Assembly: GCA_036279295.1 (NCBI GenBank)
Contig: DASUJK010000203.1
Span: forward strand, 1-45,177
Direction of reading: 5' to 3'
From: DATEPR01 sp036279295
Lineage (GTDB): Bacteria; Actinomycetota; Actinomycetes; Mycobacteriales; Pseudonocardiaceae
Length of the DNA stretch: 45,177 nt
Positions 1 to 7,048 of this stretch are shown here, piece by piece (the first letter of the stretch is position 1; each line of letters starts with the position of its first letter). The notes below the pieces were generated by a model that saw only the letters and a list, made by a program, of their open reading frames with translations, was not told where the DNA came from and made no database searches. A program made the position numbers and the translations under genes.

Positions 1-147
1 GACCACCGGCCCCAAGATGGGCTGTTCGCCGAGCCGAAATACGCCGAACGGCGGGGTGTTCTTTACCTGCGGAATGCGCGGAATCACCCGAAGGTGTCGG
101 TAACGTCGAGGTCTGGCCAGGTGGGAGTTTCTTTACCTGGCATCGCT
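1..147. other. Left-edge sequence without an assignable gene
   Basis: This stretch lies downstream of menA, which reads leftwards and stops at 148. I find no recognisable protein in any frame; several frames are open, but that is expected at this GC content. An 11-bp direct repeat (TTCTTTACCTG) occurs at 59-69 and 129-139. A weak inverted repeat with 6-bp arms (CCAGGT/ACCTGG, 12-nt loop) lies at 117-140, just past the menA stop, and could be a feeble terminator. The end of a gene entering from the left cannot be excluded. Confidence 0.35.
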
Positions 148-1020
148 TTACCCCAGGCTCAGCGCGGCACCCGTGGCCACGGCCCACAACAGCATGGCCA
201 GGCCGGTGTCCCGCAGCACCGGGATCAGCGTCAGACCGCCGGCGCCGCTCCGGATCCGGCGCACCGGACCCACCAACAGCGGCACCGCCAGCAGGCCCAG
301 CAGCGCCCACGGCCGGAAGATCCCGGTGCCGATGCTGACCAGCGCCGGCACCGCCACGAGCGCCTGGTAGAGCAGCCTGGTGCGGCTGTCGCCGAGCAGC
401 ACGGCCAGCGTGCGCTTGCCGGCCACCTCGTCGGTCGGGATGTCCCGCAGGTTGTTGGCGACCAACACGGCCGAGGAGAACGCGCCGACGGCGACCGCGT
501 CGGCGATGCCGATCCCGGTGATCCGGCCGGACTGCACGTACAGCGTGCCGAGCACACCGGCCAGGCCGAAGAACACGAACACGGCGATCTCGCCGAACCC
601 CGCGTAGCCGTAGGGCCGCTTTCCGCCGGTGTAGAACCAGGCGCCCGCGATGCACACCGCGCCGAACGCCACCAGCCACCACAGCCCGGACACCGCGACC
701 AGCACCAGGCCGCTCACGCCTGCCACGCCGAAGCACGCGAACGCCACGGCCCGGACCAGCTTCGGCCGGACCACACCGGAACCGACGAGTCGTAACGGGC
801 CGACCCGCTTCGCGTCGGTGCCCCGGATGCCGTCGGAGTAGTCGTTGGCGAAGTTCACGCCCACGATCAGCGCCAGCGAGACCACCAGCGCCAGCAGGGA
901 CTTCCACCAGACGAACTGGTCGATCGCGGCGGCGGCACCGGCACCGACGAGCACCGGCGCGATGGCGTTGGGCAGGGTGCGTGGCCTGGCACCTTCCACC
1001 CACTGACCCACGGTGGCCAC
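148..1020 (-). CDS. menA: 1,4-dihydroxy-2-naphthoate polyprenyltransferase (MenA)
   Basis: UbiA-family integral membrane prenyltransferase that attaches the polyprenyl tail to 1,4-dihydroxy-2-naphthoate, giving demethylmenaquinone. The 290-residue protein is almost entirely hydrophobic helices. Both Asp-rich prenyl-diphosphate/Mg motifs are visible: NDYSDGIRGTD near residues 59-69 and NNLRDIPTDE near 189-198. The N-terminal WVEGARPRTLPNA is typical of MenA. It starts at GTG 1020, three bases after the ddl stop codon, so it is the last gene of menB-menE-alr-ddl-menA. No separate promoter is apparent. The length is normal for the family. Confidence 0.95.
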   Translation of the reverse strand: MATVGQWVEGARPRTLPNAIAPVLVGAGAAAAIDQFVWWKSLLALVVSLALIVGVNFANDYSDGIRGTDAKRVGPLRLVGSGVVRPKLVRAVAFACFGVAGVSGLVLVAVSGLWWLVAFGAVCIAGAWFYTGGKRPYGYAGFGEIAVFVFFGLAGVLGTLYVQSGRITGIGIADAVAVGAFSSAVLVANNLRDIPTDEVAGKRTLAVLLGDSRTRLLYQALVAVPALVSIGTGIFRPWALLGLLAVPLLVGPVRRIRSGAGGLTLIPVLRDTGLAMLLWAVATGAALSLG

Positions 1021-1023
1021 CGG

Positions 1024-2145
1024 CTACCGCCCGATCCGGGACATGTCAACCGGGGCCACGGCGCGCAGCTCGGCCCTGGCCAGCGCGGTGGCGATCAGCA
1101 CGTCCAGCAGTGCGCTGAAGCTCAGCCCGGCCGCCTGCCACATCTGCGGGTACTGCGACGCGGCCGTGAAGCCGGGGAACGTGTTCACCTCGTTGACGAT
1201 CGGGTGCACGCCGTCCCGCAGGAAGAAGTCGATACGCAGCAGGCCCGCGCAGCCCAGCGACTCGAACACCCGGACCGCGTAGTCCTGCAACTGGGCGGTG
1301 AGTTCCGCGCCCAGGTGGGCCGGGATGTCGAACTCGGTGGCGGTGTCCTCGTACTTGGCGTCGTAGTCGAAGAACTTGTGCCCCTCGGTGACGCGGATCT
1401 CCAGCGGTGGCCCGGCTTCCAGCCTGCCGTCCGGGTGTTCCAGCACACCGAGGTCGACCTCGCGGCCGATGACGCCTTCCTCGATGAGCACCTTGGAGTC
1501 GACCGCCAGTGCCGCATCGACAGCGGCGTCCAGGTCGTCCCAACTGGCCACTTTGGACACACCGAGGCTGGAGCCGGACCTGGCGGGCTTGACGAACACC
1601 GGCAGACCGAGGCCACGCACCTCGGCCAGCGGGAGCACCACGTCGGCGCCACGCTCCTTGGCGTGCAGCACGACGTGCCTGGCCACCGGCAGGCCGTCGG
1701 CGGCCAGGATCTTCTTGGTGAACTCCTTGTCCATGCCGACCGCGCTGGCGATCACGCCGTTGCCGACATACGGAATCGCCGCGATCTCCAACAGCGACTG
1801 GATGGTGCCGTCCTCACCATAGGCGCCGTGCAGCACGGGGAACACCACGTCCATCCTGCGCAGCAGGTCGACGCCGCCCGCCATGCTGCGCCACAGGTCT
1901 TCGTGGGCACACAGGTCATCGGGCGTGGACAGCAGTTCGTCGCCGTCGCCGCCGAGCCGCCAGATGCCGCCCTTGGTGATCAGCACCGGGACCACGTCGT
2001 AGCGCTCGCGGTCCAGGTTGGCCAGCACACTCTCGGCCGAGTGGCGCGACACGTCGTGCTCACCGCTGCGGCCGCCGAACACCACGGCGACCTTGGTCCT
2101 GCTGTGTTCAGGCACCCTCTGTTCAGGCAGCCTCTGTTCAGGCAC
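1024..2145 (-). CDS. ddl: D-alanine--D-alanine ligase
   Basis: ATP-grasp ligase joining two D-Ala residues for peptidoglycan precursors. Visible motifs: GGRSGEHDVS (about 25-34), MDKEFTKKIL, the GSSLGVSK loop (about 191-198) holding the active-site serine, the omega loop FDYDAKY with Tyr near 265, and the metal site NEVNTFPGF (about 318-326). The omega-loop Tyr marks a D-Ala-D-Ala enzyme rather than a VanA-type D-Ala-D-Lac ligase. I place the start at GTG 2145: a GGGAG site precedes it by 7 nt and it overlaps the alr stop by 8 nt, giving 373 residues. The next in-frame GTG (2115) would remove a short repeated N-terminus. The location inside a menaquinone operon is unusual; a housekeeping ddl elsewhere would make this a second copy. 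Confidence 0.9.
   Translation of the reverse strand: MPEQRLPEQRVPEHSRTKVAVVFGGRSGEHDVSRHSAESVLANLDRERYDVVPVLITKGGIWRLGGDGDELLSTPDDLCAHEDLWRSMAGGVDLLRRMDVVFPVLHGAYGEDGTIQSLLEIAAIPYVGNGVIASAVGMDKEFTKKILAADGLPVARHVVLHAKERGADVVLPLAEVRGLGLPVFVKPARSGSSLGVSKVASWDDLDAAVDAALAVDSKVLIEEGVIGREVDLGVLEHPDGRLEAGPPLEIRVTEGHKFFDYDAKYEDTATEFDIPAHLGAELTAQLQDYAVRVFESLGCAGLLRIDFFLRDGVHPIVNEVNTFPGFTAASQYPQMWQAAGLSFSALLDVLIATALARAELRAVAPVDMSRIGR
2105..2145 (-). repeat. 15-bp tandem repeat at the ddl 5' end
   Basis: About 2.7 copies of a 15-bp unit (TGTTCAGGCACCCTC and variants on the + strand) span the alr/ddl junction. Read on the minus strand in the ddl frame they encode repeated V/L-PEQR pentapeptides before the conserved RTKVAVVFGG start of the ATP-grasp domain. 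Because the unit is a multiple of three, copy-number change would keep the frame, but it would alter the number of candidate GTG/CTG start codons and the overlap with alr. Confidence 0.8.
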
Positions 2146-3310
2146 TCGGCCACTCCCGTTCCCCGGCCTGGCGCGCACCGGCTGGCAGGTAACGCCGGGG
2201 CACCCGTCCCCCGATCCCCGTCAGGATTTCATGAGCATTCGTCTGCGCCCACGCAGCCCAGTCCGATGCGGTCGGTTCGCCGTCTTCGCCGGTACCGAAC
2301 AACAGCACGTCGTCACCGATGCGCACCGCGGTGTCACCGGCTGCCACCACGAACTGGTCCATCGCGACCCGGCCCGCGATCGGGCAGCGGGTGCCGTTGA
2401 CCAGCACCTCACCACGGTTGGACAGCAGCCTCGGCACACCGTCGGCGAAGCCGAGCGGCACCAGCACCAGGGTGGTGTCGGTGTCGGTGACGTACTCGTG
2501 CTCGTAGGACACGCCGGTGCCAGGGGCCACTCGTTTGACCATGATCGCCCTGGTCCGCAGCGTCATGGCCGGTCGAAGGCCGTGGGTGCGGCCGGGGACC
2601 GGCTCGACACCGTAGATGCCGATGCCGGCCCTGGTCAGCTCGTAGTGGGACGCGGGTACGGCAACGATGCCGGCCGAGTTGGCAACGTGCCGCCAGACCG
2701 GGTCCAGGCCGGCCGCACGGGCGATGGCCAGCGCGTCCTCGAAGCAGCGCAGCTGGGCGGGCACGCTCGGGTCGCCGGGCCGGTCCGCGCTGGCCAGGTG
2801 TGACCACACGCCACGCACGATCACCTGGCCTGCCAGTTCACACCGACGGGCCTGGTCGACCAGCGCGGGCCACTGCGCGGCCGGCGCGCCGTTGCGGGAC
2901 AGGCCGGTGTCGATCTTCAGGTGCACGGCGGCCGGGGTGCCGGCGTGTTCGGCCGCTGTCGCGATGCCGGCCAGGTGTTCGGTCGAGGACACCGACAGGT
3001 CGATGTCGGCGGCGATGGCTGGGGCGAAGTCGGTGTCGGGCAGGTGCATCCAGCTCAGCACGGGTGCGGTGATCCCAGCGGCCCGCAGCACGGCGGCCTC
3101 GGCGAGTGACGTCACGCCGAGCCAGGTCGCACCGTGGGCGAGCGCGGTCTCGGCCACCGGCACCATGCCATGGCCGAAGCCGTCGGCCTTGACCACGGCC
3201 ATCATCTCGGCGCCGGAGTGGGCCGCCAGCACCTCGGTGTTGTGCGCGATGGCGCCCAGATCCACCACGGCCTCGCCGAGTGCGGTCACGTCGCTCGACA
3301 GAACAGTCAC
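2138..3310 (-). CDS. alr: Alanine racemase
   Basis: Fold-type III PLP enzyme interconverting L- and D-alanine. The PLP lysine is in VVKADGFGHG (Lys about 41), the substrate-contacting arginine in KIDTGLSRNG (about 139), the catalytic tyrosine in GVSYEHEY (about 269), and the MDQF motif lies near 317-320. It starts at GTG 3310, which shares a GTGA overlap with the menE stop, giving 390 residues; an upstream extension would run deep into menE and has no homology. It overlaps ddl by 8 nt, so alr and ddl should be translationally coupled and together convert L-Ala to D-Ala-D-Ala. Finding the pair between menE and menA is the oddity here. Confidence 0.93.
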   Translation of the reverse strand: MTVLSSDVTALGEAVVDLGAIAHNTEVLAAHSGAEMMAVVKADGFGHGMVPVAETALAHGATWLGVTSLAEAAVLRAAGITAPVLSWMHLPDTDFAPAIAADIDLSVSSTEHLAGIATAAEHAGTPAAVHLKIDTGLSRNGAPAAQWPALVDQARRCELAGQVIVRGVWSHLASADRPGDPSVPAQLRCFEDALAIARAAGLDPVWRHVANSAGIVAVPASHYELTRAGIGIYGVEPVPGRTHGLRPAMTLRTRAIMVKRVAPGTGVSYEHEYVTDTDTTLVLVPLGFADGVPRLLSNRGEVLVNGTRCPIAGRVAMDQFVVAAGDTAVRIGDDVLLFGTGEDGEPTASDWAAWAQTNAHEILTGIGGRVPRRYLPAGARQAGEREWPSA

Positions 3311-4476
3311 CCTGCCAACAATGCACCCACCGCTGTTCGGTCCACTTTGCCGGGACCGCGCAGCGGCAGTTGATCGGTGAATTCGAACCGCTTCGGCACG
3401 GCAGCCCTGCCGAGCCGCTCCCGCACGGCAGCGGCCAGCACTCCCGGCTTCGGCAGGTCGGCCGGGTCGACCGGCACGACGGCCGCCATCACGGCCTGCC
3501 CCCAGCGCTCGTCGCGCACACCGACGACACACGCGGCCCGCACGCCCGGCTGCGCGGCGAGCACCTGCTCGACGAGCGCGGGCGGCACCTTGACCCCGCC
3601 GGTGTTGATCAGGTCGTCGGTGCGGCCGAGCACATCCAGCCTGCCGTCGTCGGTGTACCGGCCGGCGTCCCCGGTGTGGAACCAGCCGTCGACGAACGCG
3701 GCAGCGGTCAGTTCCGGAGCCCTGCGGTAGCCGTGTGCCAGTGTGGCACCGAATATCTCGATCCGGCCGACCCCTTGACTGTCCTTGTCGGACAGTCGCA
3801 GTGCGACACCGGCCAGCGGGCGCCCTGCGTAGACACAGCCGCTGGCGGTCTCACTCATTCCGTACGCGGGCACCACGCGGACACCGGCGTCGACCGCCCG
3901 CTCGGCCAGCGACGGCGGGGTGGCCGCGGCACCGACGACCACGGCGTCGAACGCCCGCAGCACGGCCAGACCACGGCCGCCCTCGGTGAGCAGCTGGATC
4001 AGCTGGGTCGGCACCATCGCGGTGTAGTGCGGACCGGTGTCGGCCAGCACGTCGGCGGCCGCGTCGGCGAACGGATCGGCCCGGAACGGCACCGAGAGGT
4101 CCACCACCCCTGGCTCGGTGCCGGCCAGTAGCGCCCGGACCAGCACCTGGACACCGCCGATGTACTGGGCGGGGGTGGCCAGCAGCCAGCGGCCGGGGCC
4201 GCCGAGCCAGCCGTGGGTGGCGGTCGCCGACGCCTGGAGCGCCTTCGCGGACAGCAGCACGCCCTTGGCGTCCCCGGTCGAGCCGGATGTGGTGATGATC
4301 ACAGCGGTGTCCGGTTCGACCGGCTCGTCCGGCGCCATCGCGGCCCTGATGTCGGCCAGGCCGGGGTGGTGCGCGTCCAGCGGCAACACCGTCGGCCCAC
4401 CGTTGATGGCGTCGGCCAGTGCGTCGGCCAGCACCCGGACGGAGTCCGGTTTCCCGTCGAGGAGTACTTCGCGCAT
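3307..4476 (-). CDS. menE: o-succinylbenzoate--CoA ligase (MenE)
   Basis: ANL-superfamily adenylating enzyme that makes o-succinylbenzoyl-CoA, the substrate of MenB. Motifs in order: the P-loop TTSGSTGDAKG (about 62-72), AYGMSET (about 204-210), GWFHTGD (about 264-270), GRTDDLINTGG, and a C-terminal catalytic lysine in PLRGPGKVDR. At 389 residues it is compact, as usual for actinobacterial MenE. I chose ATG 4476 because it sits in a TGATG coupling signal after a five-codon mini-ORF that follows menB; residues read upstream of it look non-native. Its stop overlaps the alr start. Confidence 0.94.
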   Translation of the reverse strand: MREVLLDGKPDSVRVLADALADAINGGPTVLPLDAHHPGLADIRAAMAPDEPVEPDTAVIITTSGSTGDAKGVLLSAKALQASATATHGWLGGPGRWLLATPAQYIGGVQVLVRALLAGTEPGVVDLSVPFRADPFADAAADVLADTGPHYTAMVPTQLIQLLTEGGRGLAVLRAFDAVVVGAAATPPSLAERAVDAGVRVVPAYGMSETASGCVYAGRPLAGVALRLSDKDSQGVGRIEIFGATLAHGYRRAPELTAAAFVDGWFHTGDAGRYTDDGRLDVLGRTDDLINTGGVKVPPALVEQVLAAQPGVRAACVVGVRDERWGQAVMAAVVPVDPADLPKPGVLAAAVRERLGRAAVPKRFEFTDQLPLRGPGKVDRTAVGALLAG

Positions 4477-4503
4477 CAGAAGTACCGGTTCATCAGAAGT
4501 ACC
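4474..4503 (-). repeat. Direct repeat and MNRYF mini-ORF at the menB/menE junction
   Basis: Two perfect 13-bp copies of GGTACTTCTGATG (minus-strand reading) lie at 4491-4503 and 4474-4486, 4 bp apart. The first contains the menB stop codon and an overlapping ATG; the second contains a stop and the menE ATG. Between them an in-frame mini-ORF, MNRYF-stop (4493 down to 4476), begins on the menB stop and ends on the menE start. A 17-bp tandem duplication of an ancestral TGATG junction explains this and would keep translational coupling through a relay of two TGATG overlaps (inference). Confidence 0.8.
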
Positions 4504-5404
4504 ACGGGAACGGTGTCCAGTCCGGTTCGCGCTTCGCCAGGAAGGCATCCCGGCCTTCGACGGCCTCGTCGGTCATGTACGCCAGCCGGGTCGCCTCACC
4601 CGCGAACACCTGCTGCCCGACCAGGCCGTCGTCGATGAGGTTGAAGGCGTACTTCAGCATTCGTTGCGCTGTCGGCGACTTGCCGTTGATCTCGCCCGCC
4701 CATTGGAGGGCGGTGCGCTCCAGTTCGGCGTGCGGCACGACCTCGTTCACCGCGCCCATCGCGTGCATCTGCTCGGCCGTGTAGGTGCGGCCCAGGAAGA
4801 AGATCTCCCGCGCGAACTTCTGCCCGACCTGACGGGCGAGGTAGGCCGAGCCGAAGCCGCCGTCGAAGCTGCCCACGTCGGCGTCGGTCTGCTTGAACCG
4901 GGCGTGCTCGGCGCTGGCCAGCGTGAGGTCACACGTCACGTGCAGGCTGTGCCCGCCACCGGCCGCCCAGCCCGGCACCACCGCGATCACGATCTTCGGC
5001 ATGAACCGGATCAGCCGCTGGCACTCCAGGACATGCAACCGCCCCGCGCGCGCCGGATCAACGGTCGAAGCGGTCTCACCACTGGCGTACTGGTAACCCG
5101 ACCGCCCGCGAATGCGCTGGTCACCGCCGGAGCAGAAGGCCCAGCCGCCGTCCTTGGTCGACGGGCCGTTGCCGGTCAGCAGGATGCAGCCCACGTCGGA
5201 GGTCATCCGGGCGTGGTCCAGCGCCCGGTACAGCTCGTCCACCGTGTGCGGGCGGAAGGCGTTGCGCACCTCGGGCCGGTGGAAGGCGATCCGCACGGTG
5301 CCCTGGTCGACCGCCCGGTGGTAGGTGATGTCGGTGAAGTCGAAGCCGTCGACCTCGGTCCAGGCGGCGGGATCGAACAACTCTGAAACGACGGGTTCGG
5401 GCAC
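4493..5404 (-). CDS. menB: 1,4-dihydroxy-2-naphthoyl-CoA synthase (MenB)
   Basis: Crotonase-fold enzyme performing the Dieckmann-like cyclisation of o-succinylbenzoyl-CoA. The 303-residue protein carries the crotonase signatures FCSGGDQRIRG (about 90-100), VPGWAAGGGHSLH (about 143-155) and DVGSFDGGFGSAYLARQVG (about 176-194), and the typical MenB C-terminus ending in FPWYF. It starts at GTG 5404 with no convincing ribosome site, but a TATATT -10-like hexamer lies 7 nt upstream, which suggests leaderless translation. It heads the minus-strand operon and faces menD across 18 bp. Confidence 0.95.
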   Translation of the reverse strand: MPEPVVSELFDPAAWTEVDGFDFTDITYHRAVDQGTVRIAFHRPEVRNAFRPHTVDELYRALDHARMTSDVGCILLTGNGPSTKDGGWAFCSGGDQRIRGRSGYQYASGETASTVDPARAGRLHVLECQRLIRFMPKIVIAVVPGWAAGGGHSLHVTCDLTLASAEHARFKQTDADVGSFDGGFGSAYLARQVGQKFAREIFFLGRTYTAEQMHAMGAVNEVVPHAELERTALQWAGEINGKSPTAQRMLKYAFNLIDDGLVGQQVFAGEATRLAYMTDEAVEGRDAFLAKREPDWTPFPWYF

Positions 5405-5422
5405 GCCTGCGAATATAAGCCG
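5405..5422. promoter_or_regulatory. 18-bp divergent menB/menD promoter region
   Basis: The whole space between the menB and menD start codons is 18 bp. On the minus strand TATATT (complement of 5412-5417) ends 7 nt before the menB GTG. On the plus strand GAATAT (5411-5416) ends 6 nt before the menD GTG. Both spacings fit a -10 element with transcription starting at or next to the start codon, so both mRNAs would be leaderless and their -10 elements almost coincide. Any -35 contacts would fall inside the opposing gene. This is inferred from sequence only. Confidence 0.5.
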
Positions 5423-7048
5423 GTGCATCCATCCACCGCGCAGGCGAGGGTGATCGTCGACGAGCTGGTGCGCTGTGGTGTGCACCACCTGGTGCTCTGC
5501 CCCGGATCGCGCAACGCGCCACTGTCCATCGCGGCCTTCGAAGCGGCAACGGCCGGCGAACTCCGGCTGCACGTGCGGATCGACGAGCGCTCGGCGGCCT
5601 TTCTGGCGCTGGGCATCGGCAAGGGCGGCTCGCTCGCGGCCGTCTGCTGCACGTCCGGCACGGCGGCCGCGAACCTGCACCCGGCCGTGTTGGAGGCCCA
5701 CCATTCGCGCACGCCGCTGCTGGTGCTGACCGCCGATCGGCCGGCCGAGCTGCTGGGCATCGGCGCGAACCAGACCATCGAGCAGCGCGGCCTGTACGGG
5801 CCTGCCGCGCCCTGTGTCGACATGCCGCTTGCCGAGCGCCGGGCGGGTGGGAACGCGGTGTGGCGGGGCACGGTGTGCCGTGCGGTGGCACGTACCGCTG
5901 ATGGTCCGGTGCAGCTCAACGTGCCGTTCCGGGAGCCGTTGGTGCCTGGTGGCGACGACGCCTGGCCGGAATCGCTCGACGGTCGATCTGGCGGCGAGGT
6001 GTGGACCCGGTGGCCGGCCCCGGCGACCGGCGCCAGTGCGACCCGACCACCGTCCAGGACGGTGCTGGTGGTCGGTGACCCGGTCGGCCGACCGGCGCTG
6101 GTCGGTGCGGCGGCCGAAGTGGCCGCGGTGGCCGGTTGGCCCGTGATCGCCGAACCCACCGGTGTGTTCGCCGCGTCCGGCGCCACGGTGCTGGCCAGCG
6201 GCTCGCTGTTGATCAACGCGGGCGATCCCCCGTTGCGGCCGGATGCCGTGGTGGTGGTCGGCAGGCCGACACTGTCCCGAGGTACCGGTGCGCTGCTGCG
6301 GGCTGCTGGCCGGGTCATCGTGCTCGGTGGCTGGACCGATCCGCAGCACCTGGCGACCGAGGTGGCCGATCGGATCGAACCGAGCGAGCCGGATTCGTCG
6401 TGGCTGGCCGCGTGGGTGGCCGCTGACGAGGCGGCGAGTGCCGCTGTGGACGACCTGCTGGCCGGTGAGCGGTGGCCGACGGGTGCGCACGTGGCCAGGG
6501 ACGTGGTGGCCGCGCTGCCGGCCGACGCGCGGTTGTTCCTGGGCTCGTCCAACGCGGTCCGGTTCGTGGACTTCGTCGGTCGGCCGGATGAGCAGCGCAT
6601 TCTGGCCAATCGCGGGGTGGCCGGCATCGACGGCAGTGTGTCCACGGCGGCCGGCATCGCACTGGGCAGCGGCCAACCGTGTTACGCGCTGCTCGGTGAC
6701 CTGACGTTCCTGCACGACGTGAACGGCCTGCTGATCGGCCCGACCGAGGTCCGGCCGGACGTGACCGTCGTGGTGATCAACGACGACGGCGGCGGCATCT
6801 TCGCGCTGCTCGAACAGGGCGCCCCGGAGTACGCGGACAGCTTCGAGCGGGTGTTCGGCACGCCGCACCACGCCGACATCGCGGCCCTGTGCGCCGGTTA
6901 CGGCGTGCCGCACGCGCTGGTGTCCGATGTGGACAAGCTGGCCGCCGCGCTGGCGCCGGCACCTGGCCCTCGGGTGGTCGAGATCCGGGTGGACCGGTCA
7001 GGGCTGCGGGACTGGCAGGCTGCGCTGTTCGCGGCCGTCCGGGGCTAG
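5423..7048 (+). CDS. menD: SEPHCHC synthase (MenD)
   Basis: Thiamin-diphosphate enzyme, 2-succinyl-5-enolpyruvyl-6-hydroxy-3-cyclohexene-1-carboxylate synthase, which commits isochorismate and 2-oxoglutarate to menaquinone. The N-terminus (HPSTAQARVIVDELV, then LCPGSRNAPLS) is diagnostic, ERSAAFLALG lies in the ThDP-activating region, and GDLTFLHDVNGL followed by VVINDDGGGIFALL forms the C-terminal ThDP/Mg site. Length is 541 residues, near the family norm. GTG 5423 is the start; no Shine-Dalgarno site is present, consistent with leaderless expression. Its last 51 bp overlap the convergent histidine kinase gene. Confidence 0.95.
   Translation: MHPSTAQARVIVDELVRCGVHHLVLCPGSRNAPLSIAAFEAATAGELRLHVRIDERSAAFLALGIGKGGSLAAVCCTSGTAAANLHPAVLEAHHSRTPLLVLTADRPAELLGIGANQTIEQRGLYGPAAPCVDMPLAERRAGGNAVWRGTVCRAVARTADGPVQLNVPFREPLVPGGDDAWPESLDGRSGGEVWTRWPAPATGASATRPPSRTVLVVGDPVGRPALVGAAAEVAAVAGWPVIAEPTGVFAASGATVLASGSLLINAGDPPLRPDAVVVVGRPTLSRGTGALLRAAGRVIVLGGWTDPQHLATEVADRIEPSEPDSSWLAAWVAADEAASAAVDDLLAGERWPTGAHVARDVVAALPADARLFLGSSNAVRFVDFVGRPDEQRILANRGVAGIDGSVSTAAGIALGSGQPCYALLGDLTFLHDVNGLLIGPTEVRPDVTVVVINDDGGGIFALLEQGAPEYADSFERVFGTPHHADIAALCAGYGVPHALVSDVDKLAAALAPAPGPRVVEIRVDRSGLRDWQAALFAAVRG

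Noticed and set aside
1024..2145. VanA-type D-Ala-D-Lac ligase (glycopeptide resistance)
   Set aside because: The omega loop keeps the YDAKY tyrosine of D-Ala-D-Ala ligases, and no vanH or vanX gene is adjacent.
1204..2400. A 398-codon open frame on the plus strand opposite ddl
   Set aside because: Antisense to a clear ATP-grasp ligase, with His/Gln/Arg-rich translation and no recognisable domain.
5405..6913. Open minus-strand extension of menB for about 500 codons upstream
   Set aside because: It is antisense to menD, has biased Arg/His/Pro composition and no homology; MenB homology starts at the GTG at 5404.
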